This document shows positions 52,071 to 61,222 of a DNA stretch of 64,000 nt, piece after piece; within the stretch, counting starts at the first letter, position 1, and every line of letters starts with the position of its first letter. The stretch comes from Phycisphaerales bacterium UBA5793. Lineage in GTDB: Bacteria; Planctomycetota; Phycisphaerae; Phycisphaerales; UBA5793. The notes beneath the pieces were generated by a model. It was given only the letters and a program-made list of their open reading frames with translations, was not told the origin of the DNA and did no database searches. The DNA lies in contig DIDT01000010.1 in the NCBI GenBank assembly GCA_002418285.1, forward strand, positions 50,572-114,571, in the 5' to 3' direction. The translations under genes and the position numbers were made by a program.

Positions 52071-52826
52071 ATGACCTATCTGGTGCTGGTCATCGTGGCG
52101 TGCGGAATGGGAGCGTGGGGGTATTGGCGCGGCGGGCTGCGCATCCTGGTTCGCATGGCCCCCCTGTTGATGGCCTCGGTGCTGTGCTGGCTGTTCAGCG
52201 GCTGGCTCTATCGCAGCGAGTTCATCACCAGCAGCGGGCTCGCGTGGCCCTTCATCCTGCCGACCGTCCTCGGCCTGGCGGGCGGATACGTGCTGCAGTT
52301 CTTCGTCCGCAAGAAACTGCCCAAGGAGCCGCACCGCATCGACCGCATCGCCGGGGCGGCGATCTGCACGCTTATGGCGGTGGTCATGGTCTGGCTGGGC
52401 AGCCTGTTCTTTGCGTTGCGCGGCAGCGCGGCGGTGGGAATGCTGACAGCCGAAGATACCGGCCCGGCTCGGATGCTCAACAGCGCCATCGTCCGCTGGA
52501 TCCCCGCAGTAGGCAGCGGCAGCGACTCGCTGATGAGCGTGGTCGAGATCGCTTCGGCAGACGAAACAGTCCGCCAGAAAGCGGTTGACAATCTCAAGAT
52601 CGACCACCTGCTCGGCTCGGAGACGTTTCTCAGGATGAAGGATGATGCCGCCACCTATGACGACCTCGTCGCGGCGTCGAATGGCAGCCTGCTGGCGCTG
52701 TGGCGGCTGCAGAAGAACCCGCTCGTCTACGACTTCTACAAAAGCAGCGAGATGCAGGATGTCATGGCTCGCTTGACGCTGGCCGACATCGCCCAGGCCG
52801 TGCGCGATGCCAAGGACTCGCCCTGA
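52071..52826 (+). CDS. CvpA-like membrane protein
   Basis: A 251-residue protein with four hydrophobic helices (TYLVLVIVACGMGAWGYW with WRGG, VRMAPLLMASVLCWLFSGWLY, WPFILPTVLGLAGGYVLQFF, GAAICTLMAVVMVWLGSLFF) and a soluble C-terminal half. The arrangement resembles CvpA/colicin V production proteins. The residue pattern GYWRGGLRILVRMAPLLMA is typical. Function in this lineage is unknown. Confidence 0.65.
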   Translation: MTYLVLVIVACGMGAWGYWRGGLRILVRMAPLLMASVLCWLFSGWLYRSEFITSSGLAWPFILPTVLGLAGGYVLQFFVRKKLPKEPHRIDRIAGAAICTLMAVVMVWLGSLFFALRGSAAVGMLTAEDTGPARMLNSAIVRWIPAVGSGSDSLMSVVEIASADETVRQKAVDNLKIDHLLGSETFLRMKDDAATYDDLVAASNGSLLALWRLQKNPLVYDFYKSSEMQDVMARLTLADIAQAVRDAKDSP

Positions 52827-52978
52827 TCCAGCCGCACAACCCAGATCGATCCGCCTTTGCGATGGGTCGAGTCAGCCATATGATGGCCCCACACAGCCGG
52901 ATACTCGGTGTGTGTCAACCGTGTTTCCGCTCCCAATCCCGACCCAAGAAAAGCGCGACGATCGCCGCGAGTGAGTCA

Positions 52979-54070
52979 ATGACCGACGATTCGAAGACTG
53001 AGGCTGCCGCAGAAAAGACCGCCCCCACTGATGTCCCCGTCGAGGAGGTTCCGACTGAGGAGGATTCCGAGGGACCAGAGTTGGAGCCCGCCGCGAAGCC
53101 GCAGCCGACGTGGGTTCGCACGGCCGGAAACCTCACGGTCGCCGTAACTGGCGCAACCGGGTTCGTCGGCACACACATCTGTCGCACGTTGCTCGAGCAT
53201 GGCCACGCCGTGCGAGCGCTTGTGCGCGACGCCAAAAAGGCAGGCCACCTGCCCAAGTCGGTCCAGATGATCGAGGGCGATGTCTTCGATCGCGAATCGC
53301 TCGATCGCCTCGTGGACAAGGTGGATGCGTGCATTCATCTCGTGGGCATCATCATGGAGCGACCGCGCTTCGAGATCACCTTTCCGCGTCTGCACGTTGA
53401 GGCGACAACGAACATCGTCGCCGCATGCGAGGCGGCGGGTGTGCTGCGCTATGTGCACATGTCTGCTCTCGGCGCACGGCCCGACGCCAACGCCAACTAC
53501 CATCGCACCAAGTTCCAGGCCGAGCAGCTCGTCCGTAACAGCCGCCTGCCCTGGACCATCTTCCGCCCCTCGCTCATTCACGGCCCGGATGGCGAGTTTA
53601 CCGAGATGGTGGGCAAGTGGGTGCGCGGCACGGCCCCGCCGTTTCTGTTCATGCCCTACTTTGGCGCCGGACCGCTGGGCTGGGGTCCCAAGCGACTCAT
53701 TCAGCCGGTCTACATCAACGACCTCGCCGAGGCGTTTGCGCGGTCGATCGAGACAGAGCGGACCATTCGCGAGGTGTATCCCATCGGCGGAGCCGACCGC
53801 ATGACCTGGCCGGAGATGTTCCTCACCTTCCGCGACGCGATTTCGCCGGGCTCGAAGAAGCCTGCGATCGCCATTCCCGCCTGGTACGCCAAGGGGATCG
53901 CCACGTTCATGGCCGCGGCCGGCCTCGGCAACCTCCTCCCCTTCAACAGCGACCAGGTCATCATGAGCCAGGAAGACTCGACGTGTGACACGCAGCGAAT
54001 CAACACCCACCTCGGGCTGGAACTGACTTCCTTCCAGGCTGCAGTCGATCAATACGCTTCGCGCCTGTAA
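52979..54070 (+). CDS. NAD(P)-binding SDR protein (NDUFA9-like)
   Basis: A 363-residue atypical SDR. After an acidic, Glu-rich N-terminus (residues 1-45), the Rossmann motif VAVTGATGFVGTHICRTLL appears, then VHMSALGARPDANANYHRTK (YHRTK active-site motif), WTIFRPSLIHGP and LIQPVYINDLAEAF. The family includes complex I-associated NDUFA9 and bacterial sugar epimerases; the pattern here is NDUFA9/ubiquinone-biosynthesis-associated. The start at 52979 was chosen because it precedes the Rossmann fold; earlier in-frame starts overlap the CvpA-like gene. Confidence 0.82.
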   Translation: MTDDSKTEAAAEKTAPTDVPVEEVPTEEDSEGPELEPAAKPQPTWVRTAGNLTVAVTGATGFVGTHICRTLLEHGHAVRALVRDAKKAGHLPKSVQMIEGDVFDRESLDRLVDKVDACIHLVGIIMERPRFEITFPRLHVEATTNIVAACEAAGVLRYVHMSALGARPDANANYHRTKFQAEQLVRNSRLPWTIFRPSLIHGPDGEFTEMVGKWVRGTAPPFLFMPYFGAGPLGWGPKRLIQPVYINDLAEAFARSIETERTIREVYPIGGADRMTWPEMFLTFRDAISPGSKKPAIAIPAWYAKGIATFMAAAGLGNLLPFNSDQVIMSQEDSTCDTQRINTHLGLELTSFQAAVDQYASRL

Positions 54071-54138
54071 ACTCGACCATGTCCCCGGCAACTCGCTGAA
54101 GATCGACCCGCGACCTCATTCCATCCAACGGAGGCCAC

Positions 54139-55488
54139 ATGCGCGGTCACAAGCTGCTCAACACGCTCATCATCATTGGCCTGATCGCCGGCGTCCTGGT
54201 CGGCTATCTGCTGCTTAAGCGATACGAGAGCCTGAATCTCGACGCCAAACAGATCGCCGAGCGCGTCGACTGGTTCAAGTCGATGGGCGATCTCATCCTA
54301 ATCCGGCCGCTGAAGATGCTCATCATTCCGCTCGTGTTCGCGAGCGTGGTCGTGGGCATCACGTCGATCGGCGACCCAAGCCGCCTGGGGCTGGTGGGCA
54401 CGAGCACGCTGGTGTGCTACTTCGTCTCCATGTTCCTCGCGGTGGTTCTCGGAGCGGGTCTCGTTTCCTACTTCAAGCCCGGAGAGGGCGTCGCGCAACA
54501 TGTGGATCTCAAACAGGTGCAGGAGGCGTACGAGAACTCCGAGTCCAGTCCACGCAAAAAGATCGAAAGCGCACCGCAGAATCTCGGCGGTGTGTGGGGC
54601 AACATCCTCCGCCAGGTGATCCCGGACAATGTGCTCGGCGCTGCAGTGGAAATGAACCCGCTGCCGGTCATCACATTCGGGATCCTCTTTGGCCTGGCCC
54701 TCGGATTCCTCGGCGAGAAGGCGAAGGCCGCGATCGACTTCTTCGAAGCGTTCTTCCAGGCGATCATGACGCTCGTCGGTTGGGTGCTGTGGCTGACGCC
54801 CATCGGGGTGTTTCTGCTGGTGGCCTGGACGATTGCGGCGCTCGGTGGCGAAGCGGTCAGCGCGGTCGGCAAGTACATGATCGTCGTCATCGCCGGTTTG
54901 TTTCTTCACGGCTTTCTCGTGCTGCCACTGGCGCTCTTTCTGCTTGGCAAGACCAATCCGTATCGATTCATGTGGCGGATGCGGCCGGCGCTGATCACCG
55001 CGTTTGGCACCGACTCATCATCCGCCACCCTGCCCGTCACCATTCGCACCTGTGAGAACGAAGGCGAGTGCTCAAAGCGCGCCAGCGGATTCGTACTGCC
55101 TCTGGGCGCGACGATCAACATGGACGGCACCGCGCTGTACGAGGCGGTTGCGGTGATCTTCCTCTTCCAGGTCTTCGGCATTCATCTCGGGTTTGAGGCG
55201 CTGGCCGTGGTCGCGCTGACCGCCACTCTCGCCGCCGTCGGAGCTGCGGGCATTCCGTCCGCCGGCCTGGTCACCATGGCCATTGTCATCCAGGCTGCAA
55301 ACACGTCGCTGGCCGGCACCGGTACTGAATCGTTGCCCATCTGGTCGGTCGGCATCATCCTCGGCGTCGATCGCATCATCGACATGTGTCGCACCACGAT
55401 CAATGTCTGGGGCGATGCCGTCATCGCCAGGATCATCACGCGCATCGCACCGGATGATCTGGATGAGCGGCAGGCGGCGCTGGGTTGA
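54139..55488 (+). CDS. Dicarboxylate/amino-acid:cation symporter (DAACS family)
   Basis: A 449-residue polytopic transporter of the GltP/DctA type, importing glutamate, aspartate or C4-dicarboxylates with H+ or Na+. Hallmarks are IRPLKMLIIPLVFASVVVGI, FGTDSSSATLPVTIRTCEN, the NMDGTALYEAVAVIFLFQ motif and GAAGIPSAGLVTMAIVIQAA. A periplasmic loop of about 60 residues near 110-170 (QEAYENSESSPRKKIESA) is longer than usual. A ribosome-binding site GGAGG precedes the ATG. Confidence 0.9.
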   Translation: MRGHKLLNTLIIIGLIAGVLVGYLLLKRYESLNLDAKQIAERVDWFKSMGDLILIRPLKMLIIPLVFASVVVGITSIGDPSRLGLVGTSTLVCYFVSMFLAVVLGAGLVSYFKPGEGVAQHVDLKQVQEAYENSESSPRKKIESAPQNLGGVWGNILRQVIPDNVLGAAVEMNPLPVITFGILFGLALGFLGEKAKAAIDFFEAFFQAIMTLVGWVLWLTPIGVFLLVAWTIAALGGEAVSAVGKYMIVVIAGLFLHGFLVLPLALFLLGKTNPYRFMWRMRPALITAFGTDSSSATLPVTIRTCENEGECSKRASGFVLPLGATINMDGTALYEAVAVIFLFQVFGIHLGFEALAVVALTATLAAVGAAGIPSAGLVTMAIVIQAANTSLAGTGTESLPIWSVGIILGVDRIIDMCRTTINVWGDAVIARIITRIAPDDLDERQAALG

Positions 55489-55494
55489 ACTTGT

Positions 55495-55881
55495 TCACGG
55501 GAACTGCGCCGTATTACTCACGCGGCACGTTCCGGCTTCGATCAGCTGCATCTGCCAGCCGCACGGGTGCGAGCCTGCATTGCCAAACCGGACGCCGCTG
55601 CCGGATTCGGTGCCGATGATGTAGACCAGCCAGAGGTTATCCTGGATGCCAAGTTCGGTTCCCGCGCAGCCGCCGGTTGGGATGATGGTGCGGCCAAGAC
55701 GCGAGGCGATGATCACGCCCTGCCGATGGTTTGGCGTCGCGCCGCTCCATTCGATGTAGATGCGACCGGGACACTGGCCGGTGAGCGTGAGCGTGTAGTC
55801 GGACATCCGAATTGCCCCGGCCGCTGGAAGCGCCACTGACGCACCAAGGGTCATCATCGCTGTGATTCTGCGAATGCTCAT
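55495..55881 (-). CDS. Small secreted cysteine-containing protein, copy A
   Basis: A 128-residue exported protein: signal peptide (MSIRRITAMMTLGASVALP, cleaving near AAGA), then SDYTLTLTGQCPG, IEWSGATPNHRQG, TGGCAGTELG, and a C-terminal LIEAGTCRVSNTAQFP. Four cysteines are conserved with copies B and C. It is a single-domain protein with the domain seen at the end of the PhoX-like protein. A ribosome-binding site GGGAG precedes the ATG; function unknown, probably surface or periplasmic. Confidence 0.72.
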   Translation of the reverse strand: MSIRRITAMMTLGASVALPAAGAIRMSDYTLTLTGQCPGRIYIEWSGATPNHRQGVIIASRLGRTIIPTGGCAGTELGIQDNLWLVYIIGTESGSGVRFGNAGSHPCGWQMQLIEAGTCRVSNTAQFP

Positions 55882-55952
55882 TGGATCCGCTCCCGGCCTT
55901 ACGCCCGCTTTCTTGGTTTTCGATCGCAAATCAAAGCCCGCACGACACCGTC

Positions 55953-56342
55953 CTACGGCAGCTGCGCTACATTGCTCGTGTGGCAGGTCGCACCTTCAAC
56001 GAGCTGAATAAACCAGCGGCAGTACCCGCTGGCCATCCATCCAGAGTGTGTCCCGAACCCTTTGTCGGTGCCGAAAACATGCGTCAACCAGACGCTCTGC
56101 TGCAGGCCCAGCACCGTACCCTGGCAACCACCGCTGGGAATCGTGGTGCTGCCACGTTGCCTTGCGATCACCGTTCCCTGTCGATGATTCGGCGTCGCTC
56201 CGCTCCATTCGATCGTCACGAGACCCGGGCACTGCCCGGTGACGGTGAGGGTGTAGTCAGATAATTGCGCCACGGCTCCATGCGCGCTGACTGACCACAC
56301 CGCTCCAAGAGCAAGCGCCGCGAGAATCACGAGCGCTTTCAT
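55953..56342 (-). CDS. Small secreted cysteine-containing protein, copy B
   Basis: A 129-residue paralog of copy A: signal peptide (MKALVILAALALGAVWSVSA), SDYTLTVTGQCPGLVTIEW, SGATPNHRQGTVIAR, SGGCQGTVLGLQQ, and LVEGATCHTSNVAQLP. A strong ribosome-binding site GGAGG precedes the ATG at 56342. The gap to copy A is 71 bp. Same strand and similar size suggest tandem duplication within one short operon. Confidence 0.72.
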   Translation of the reverse strand: MKALVILAALALGAVWSVSAHGAVAQLSDYTLTVTGQCPGLVTIEWSGATPNHRQGTVIARQRGSTTIPSGGCQGTVLGLQQSVWLTHVFGTDKGFGTHSGWMASGYCRWFIQLVEGATCHTSNVAQLP

Positions 56343-56367
56343 GCGATCCTCCTTCGTCAATGGACCA

Positions 56368-56766
56368 TCAGGGCATCGGCGCCACGTTGGTCGTGTTGCA
56401 CGTGCCGCCTTCGATGAACTGGATGAAACCGCGGCATGTGTTTCCGGTGATGGCATGCACGACGCCGCTTCCACTTCCCGTCTCGATCGTCTTCACATAG
56501 TAAATCCAGTCGCCGCGCCCCAGACCCAGCGTGGTGCCGGCGCACGGACCGCGCCGAAGCAGCAGATGGCCCTGATCCGTTCCCCAGAGGATCCCCTGCA
56601 CGTGGTTCGGCGTGGCGCCGCTCCACTCGAGGGTGAGGCGGCCGGGGCAGAACCCGGTGAGCGTGAGCGTGTAGTCGCCCATCCTCGCCACCATGGCGCC
56701 CTGGACGCGCGGAGCCACCGAACTCAGCGCGCCGGCAACCGCCGCAAGCAACAACGTGCGATTCAT
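56368..56766 (-). CDS. Small secreted cysteine-containing protein, copy C
   Basis: A 132-residue paralog: signal peptide (MNRTLLLAAVAGALSSVAP), GDYTLTLTGFCPGRLTLEW, SGATPNHVQG, RRGPCAGTTLGLGRG, and FIEGGTCNTTNVAPMP. It is the most diverged of the three. GGAGG precedes the ATG at 56766. It lies 25 bp upstream of copy B on the same strand, so it is the first gene of the trio. Confidence 0.72.
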   Translation of the reverse strand: MNRTLLLAAVAGALSSVAPRVQGAMVARMGDYTLTLTGFCPGRLTLEWSGATPNHVQGILWGTDQGHLLLRRGPCAGTTLGLGRGDWIYYVKTIETGSGSGVVHAITGNTCRGFIQFIEGGTCNTTNVAPMP

Positions 56767-56957
56767 GGCCACCTCCAATCTTGAATCTCTCGCTCAGTCC
56801 TTCTGCCGCCAACTCGGGAGCGCGAAGGCGTGGCGATCTCCCTCAAGCCTACCAGAAAACGCCTCTGTCCACAAGGGCAAACTGATCAAAACACTGCCGT
56901 TTTCCGTACGACCCACTCCTAGACTACCGCCAAACGCCACTTCCACCGGAGCTGCCC

Positions 56958-58076
56958 GTGCGCGATCCCCGCCTGACCCGTCTCGCTGAAGTCCTCGTCA
57001 AGTATTCGACAGCCGTGCGCAAGGGCGACATCGTCGCCATCACCGCTGACCCGGTGGCGTTCCCGCTGATCGAAGCAACCTACGAAGCGGTGCTCGCAGC
57101 CGGGGGTCATCCGTTCTGGCAGGCGCGGAGCGAGTCGCTGGCTGATCTCTTCCTCGAACGAGCCAGCGAGCAGCAGCTCAAGTTTGTTTCTCCCTTGCAG
57201 ACGCATCACGTCGAGACGATTGACGTGTACATCGGCTTCTGGGCGGATCTGAACACCAAGTCGCTCAGCGGCATCGACCCGGCACGACAGGCGATCCAGG
57301 CCGCCGCGCGCAAGCCGATCTCCAAGCGATTCATGGAGCGTGCCGCGGACAAGTCGCTGCGTTGGGTCGGCACGCTATTCCCGACGCATGGCAGCGCGCA
57401 GGACGCCGAAATGAGCCTGCGCCAATACGAGGATTTCGTCTACACCGCTGGTCTGCTTGGCGAACCGGATCCGATCGCGGCGTGGAAGCAAATCTCCGAG
57501 TCCCAGCAGCGCGTCTGCGACTACCTGCAAAACAAGAAAGAACTGCACTTCATCGCCCCCAACGGCACGGACCTGCGCGTCGGCGTGGATGGCGGCACGT
57601 GGATCAATTGCGACGGCCACGAGAACTTTCCTGACGGCGAAGTGTTCACCGGGCCCCAGGAGGTCAACGGCACGGTCTGCTACTCCTTCCCGGCGGTTCA
57701 CGGCGGGCGAGAGGTGCATGACATCCGCCTCACCTTCAAGGACGGCCGCGTCGTCGATGCCAGCGCGAGCAAGGGCGAGGAATTTCTCCACCGCTTGCTC
57801 GACATGGACGACGGCGCCCGCAATCTCGGTGAGATTGCCATCGGCACGAATTACGGCATCACCCGCTACACCAAGAACACGCTCTTTGATGAGAAGATCG
57901 GCGGCACCTTCCACGCCGCGGTCGGCGCCGGATATCCCGAGTCGGGCAACACGAACGAATCGGGCCTGCACTGGGACATGGTCTGCGACCTGCGCCAAGG
58001 GGGCACCATTGCCGCCGATGGCGAGGTGTTTCATCGAGAGGGCCGGTTTCTCCAGCAGGACTGGCCTGGTTCCTGA
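56958..58076 (+). CDS. M29-family aminopeptidase
   Basis: A 372-residue thermophilic-type (AmpS/PepS) metalloaminopeptidase. The C-terminal metal-binding part has the family pattern EVFTGPQEVNGTV, a GEEFLHRLLDMDDGARNLGE segment, IGTNYGITRYTKNTLFDEK, GGTFHAAVGAGYPESGNTNE and SGLHWDMVCDL. The start is GTG at 56958 with a GGAG ahead of it. It is divergent from the small secreted-protein trio. Confidence 0.88.
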   Translation: MRDPRLTRLAEVLVKYSTAVRKGDIVAITADPVAFPLIEATYEAVLAAGGHPFWQARSESLADLFLERASEQQLKFVSPLQTHHVETIDVYIGFWADLNTKSLSGIDPARQAIQAAARKPISKRFMERAADKSLRWVGTLFPTHGSAQDAEMSLRQYEDFVYTAGLLGEPDPIAAWKQISESQQRVCDYLQNKKELHFIAPNGTDLRVGVDGGTWINCDGHENFPDGEVFTGPQEVNGTVCYSFPAVHGGREVHDIRLTFKDGRVVDASASKGEEFLHRLLDMDDGARNLGEIAIGTNYGITRYTKNTLFDEKIGGTFHAAVGAGYPESGNTNESGLHWDMVCDLRQGGTIAADGEVFHREGRFLQQDWPGS

Positions 58077-58289
58077 CCTGAGGCAGCTGGATCGCTCACC
58101 GTTCATGTTCAATCGCGGGTCGATTTCGCCGGTTCGGTTGGACCGCCGGGGTGCGACTCGGCCGACATTGACGTAGAGTACGGTGCTTCACAAGGCGCTG
58201 GATGCTCTCGCGCACGGGGTGGCGGGCCGCGGCGTTCGTCCGATTGAGAGAGCTTGACGGGTACACTCTTGCAAAGGGACGGCCACGGC

Positions 58290-59276
58290 ATGCAAATCGG
58301 GATCGCGATGACCATTCGCAATGAGCGGCCGCTGCTGAGGCGGAACATGCTGTTCCACCAGTACGTGGGCGTGGACAAGGTCTACCTCTACCTCGATCGC
58401 ACCACCGACGGTTCTGAAGACACCGTGAGCGATCTGCCGTTTGTTCAGGTCGCGCCCACGACCGATCCCGAGTCGCTGCGCGGCCGCCCTGGAGCCGACA
58501 CCTACATCTCCCATCCCGATCACGTGACCGCTCGACAGGCGATGAACGTCATGCGCAGCATGGAGCTGGCCGAAAAAGACGGCGTGGATTGGATCATCCA
58601 CATCGACGCCGATGAACTCATCTGCCCGAAAGCTGAGTCCATCGAGCGAGGCGACCTGAAGCGACTCTTTGAATCCGTGAGCAACGACGTCGAGAGCGTG
58701 CAGTTTCTGCCCTACGAGGCGTGCGCCCGGCGCAGCGAATATAACGACATGTTCTCGGAAGAAACGATTTTCACGCCGCCGGGTGCCAAGGGCACGCGCA
58801 CCGTCTTCGACCCGATCAACAACTCGAACATCGAGGCCGATCTGTGGCTCGGCCACGAGCAGGGCAAGGGCGCCGCTCGCGTGGGCCGGGGCCTGGTGCC
58901 TCGCGGGCCGCACACGTTCGTGCATCTCGATCGCACTAAGCCGCGCACCGTGGCCAAGGGACTCCTCCTTCATTACTACCTTGGGGGGTTCGATCACTTT
59001 GTGCGCAAGTTTCAGAACTTCGTCGACCGACCCGATACGTGGATGAACGGTCGGGCTATTCGACCCGCGAAGCGACTTTGGCGCGATCTGGTCAACAGTC
59101 CGGATTTCACCGAGCAGCAACTTCGCGATTACTTCGAGCGCTGGGTGCTGATCTCAGATGAAGAAGTTGAGCGCCGAATGCGCCGCAGCCGCATCTTGGG
59201 ACTTCCGATCGGCAAGCCGACACTGGTGGAGATCAAGGCGGCCAGTCGGATCATCAAGTCTCTTAGTGCGGACTGA
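58290..59276 (+). CDS. Glycosyltransferase family 2-like / GT92-like protein
   Basis: A 328-residue glycosyltransferase with an N-terminal GT-A fold: QIGIAMTIRNERPLLRRNML, HQYVGVDKVYLYLDRTTDGSEDT, and a DxD-type motif IIHIDADELI. The C-terminal portion (LLLHYYLGGFDHFVRKFQNF, a GRAIRPAKRLWRDLVNS segment) resembles the GT92/DUF23-type group. It probably transfers a sugar to a glycan or lipid; donor and acceptor unknown. ATG at 58290 preferred over an upstream TTG. Confidence 0.78.
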   Translation: MQIGIAMTIRNERPLLRRNMLFHQYVGVDKVYLYLDRTTDGSEDTVSDLPFVQVAPTTDPESLRGRPGADTYISHPDHVTARQAMNVMRSMELAEKDGVDWIIHIDADELICPKAESIERGDLKRLFESVSNDVESVQFLPYEACARRSEYNDMFSEETIFTPPGAKGTRTVFDPINNSNIEADLWLGHEQGKGAARVGRGLVPRGPHTFVHLDRTKPRTVAKGLLLHYYLGGFDHFVRKFQNFVDRPDTWMNGRAIRPAKRLWRDLVNSPDFTEQQLRDYFERWVLISDEEVERRMRRSRILGLPIGKPTLVEIKAASRIIKSLSAD

Positions 59277-59419
59277 TGTGATTCCCCCGCTCGCTGCAGT
59301 TGCCGGTTGGAATTGCAACTGACCAAAAAGGAACATGGCTCGCGCCTCTCGACGCAAGCCACGCCACTTCCGATTTCTTTCTCCACTCCGGGGCTCTCTC
59401 CCTTCCCGGGCGTGAATCG

Positions 59420-61222
59420 CTACTCAAACGTTGCCTCGACGAGATTGCTCACGCGACAGTGGGACTTGTCGACGAGTTGCAACAGGATCGTCCGACCGCT
59501 GGCCCGCTCGGGGACCGGCAACGTAAACGCCGCCCCGCCATTCTGATCGGTCGTCTGATGGCCAGCGCGAACCGGGTCGGCCATCCTCAACTGCACCGGA
59601 CAGCCGGGAATCTCAACCAGGCCACCCCGCCGGCCGTAGATCAGGTAGACCTCGGTGTTGGGCGCGGCATCGAACACGCGAACGGTGTTCTCACGGCCGG
59701 CGATGCCCGGCTCGGGCTCGGTCAGCGTGAAGGCTTCACCGGTGCTGCCGGGGTTGTAGAGCAGCATCAACTGCCCACCCTCGACCAGCGCCGGATCGGA
59801 AAGCGAGTAGTGCGCCTGGCACGTGATCAGAAACCACCCGTTGCCGAGGATCGAACCGACCTCGACGATGCCCGAGGTCTCCTCGTCCTGGTTGAAGGGC
59901 GGGGTAGCTTGGGTGTTGTAGTCGCCGAAGCGATTCACATCGTGCTCGGCCAGCGTTGTCAGCGATTCGTCGAGGATGCTGTACTGGCGGATCTTGGAGA
60001 GATAGGGCTGGTTTCCCGGATCTTCCTGAATCATGACATGGTCGAGACGATCGACATTGATATTGTCAAACATCTGGCCCGGCTGCGTGCCATCAAGCAC
60101 CGCCTCGATCATGCCGCCCGCCACGGGATTGGCAATGTCATCAAATCGCAGTCGCCACAGGCGAGTCCGGCCGACCTGCTGCCCCACGCCTTCCTTGACC
60201 TGGTCAAAGCGATCAGTCGTCACAAAGTAGAAGTTGTTGGGCTGATTCGGATCCCAGGAACCGTCCTCGGGGCGAAGAAACTGCGTCACCTCGGCGAGGT
60301 TGCTGAGGTTGTTGAGTTCCGTTCCGGTCAGATTGGACACGTCACCGAAGTTGTACAGGCCGAATCGCTTGCCACCTTCGCCAATGCCACCTTCGCGATC
60401 TTCCAGCGGCACTCCATCAACCTTGACGCCATACAGATTGCCATTCGCGAGACCCGCCAATTCGATGTCGTTGCCTGTCGTCTGCTTCTGACCGACATAG
60501 ACGTAGATTTGGCCCGGTGTGCTGTCATCGGTGCCGATGACGATCGTGCGATCCTGCGGATACGGGCAGGCGACGTTGTTCTCGAATGACAACTTGCCAC
60601 ACCGAGCCAGTTCGTAACTCGATCCTGCATTTGGGCCATCCGCAACGTGCGCGAAGGCACGTCCATCATTGCCGCATTCTTCTCCATTCATGAAGATGCG
60701 ATTGAGTGTGCCGCGGCCACTGATGGAATTGAAGAAGGCCGTCTGGGCCGGCAGATCGCCGGAGCAGAACCGGCAAAAGGCATAGGTATCGAGTATCCAC
60801 GAGCCGCTGCCGACGTCGTAGCGGTACTGCCGCTGGATTAGATCCTGACCCTCGAGCACCGCAAGCGTCTCTTTGTCAACGATCCACTTGGAGACAAACG
60901 CTCCGATGGCCCCGTGCCGCCGCACGACGCCGCGCGTGTTGCTCAGTTCGTGGTTCATGATCAGCGTGAAGGTGCCGTCGCCGTTGTCCCATGCACCCAT
61001 GCCGTCAGGAATGCCGGCCATGCGGTATGGCCCGCCATTGCCGGGTACACTGTCGCCAACCGTCAGTACGGAGATGGTCCGCACGCCGGGCTCAACCGGC
61101 AGGATGTAGGGTGAGTCGGAGGATGACGGGCCCGTCTCCTGACCCATCACCCAATCTCCCAAAAACCCGACACAACTGCAGGCAAGAGCGACCACCGACA
61201 TCCGATGCACTGTTCGCACCAT
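59420..61222 (-). CDS. Secreted PhoX-like (DUF839) protein with C-terminal cysteine domain
   Basis: A 600-residue exported protein with a signal peptide (MSVVALACSCVGFLGDWVMG). The body is a PhoX-like beta-propeller: GIPDGMGAWDNGDGTFTLIM, NHELSNTRGVVRRHGAIGAF, FMNGEECGNDGRAFAH, NNFYFVTTDRF. PhoX-type proteins are Ca/Fe-dependent phosphomonoesterases; the classical cysteine/metal site is not obvious, so enzymatic activity is uncertain. The last 90 residues (59420-59692) form a separate domain (DAAPNTEV...IPGCPV...SHCRVSNLVEATFE) that resembles the three small secreted proteins nearby. Confidence 0.75.
   Translation of the reverse strand: MVRTVHRMSVVALACSCVGFLGDWVMGQETGPSSSDSPYILPVEPGVRTISVLTVGDSVPGNGGPYRMAGIPDGMGAWDNGDGTFTLIMNHELSNTRGVVRRHGAIGAFVSKWIVDKETLAVLEGQDLIQRQYRYDVGSGSWILDTYAFCRFCSGDLPAQTAFFNSISGRGTLNRIFMNGEECGNDGRAFAHVADGPNAGSSYELARCGKLSFENNVACPYPQDRTIVIGTDDSTPGQIYVYVGQKQTTGNDIELAGLANGNLYGVKVDGVPLEDREGGIGEGGKRFGLYNFGDVSNLTGTELNNLSNLAEVTQFLRPEDGSWDPNQPNNFYFVTTDRFDQVKEGVGQQVGRTRLWRLRFDDIANPVAGGMIEAVLDGTQPGQMFDNINVDRLDHVMIQEDPGNQPYLSKIRQYSILDESLTTLAEHDVNRFGDYNTQATPPFNQDEETSGIVEVGSILGNGWFLITCQAHYSLSDPALVEGGQLMLLYNPGSTGEAFTLTEPEPGIAGRENTVRVFDAAPNTEVYLIYGRRGGLVEIPGCPVQLRMADPVRAGHQTTDQNGGAAFTLPVPERASGRTILLQLVDKSHCRVSNLVEATFE

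Noticed and set aside
55495..61222. PEP-CTERM or LPXTG sorting signals on the secreted proteins
   Set aside because: None of the four secreted proteins has the required motif, membrane helix and basic tail at its C-terminus.
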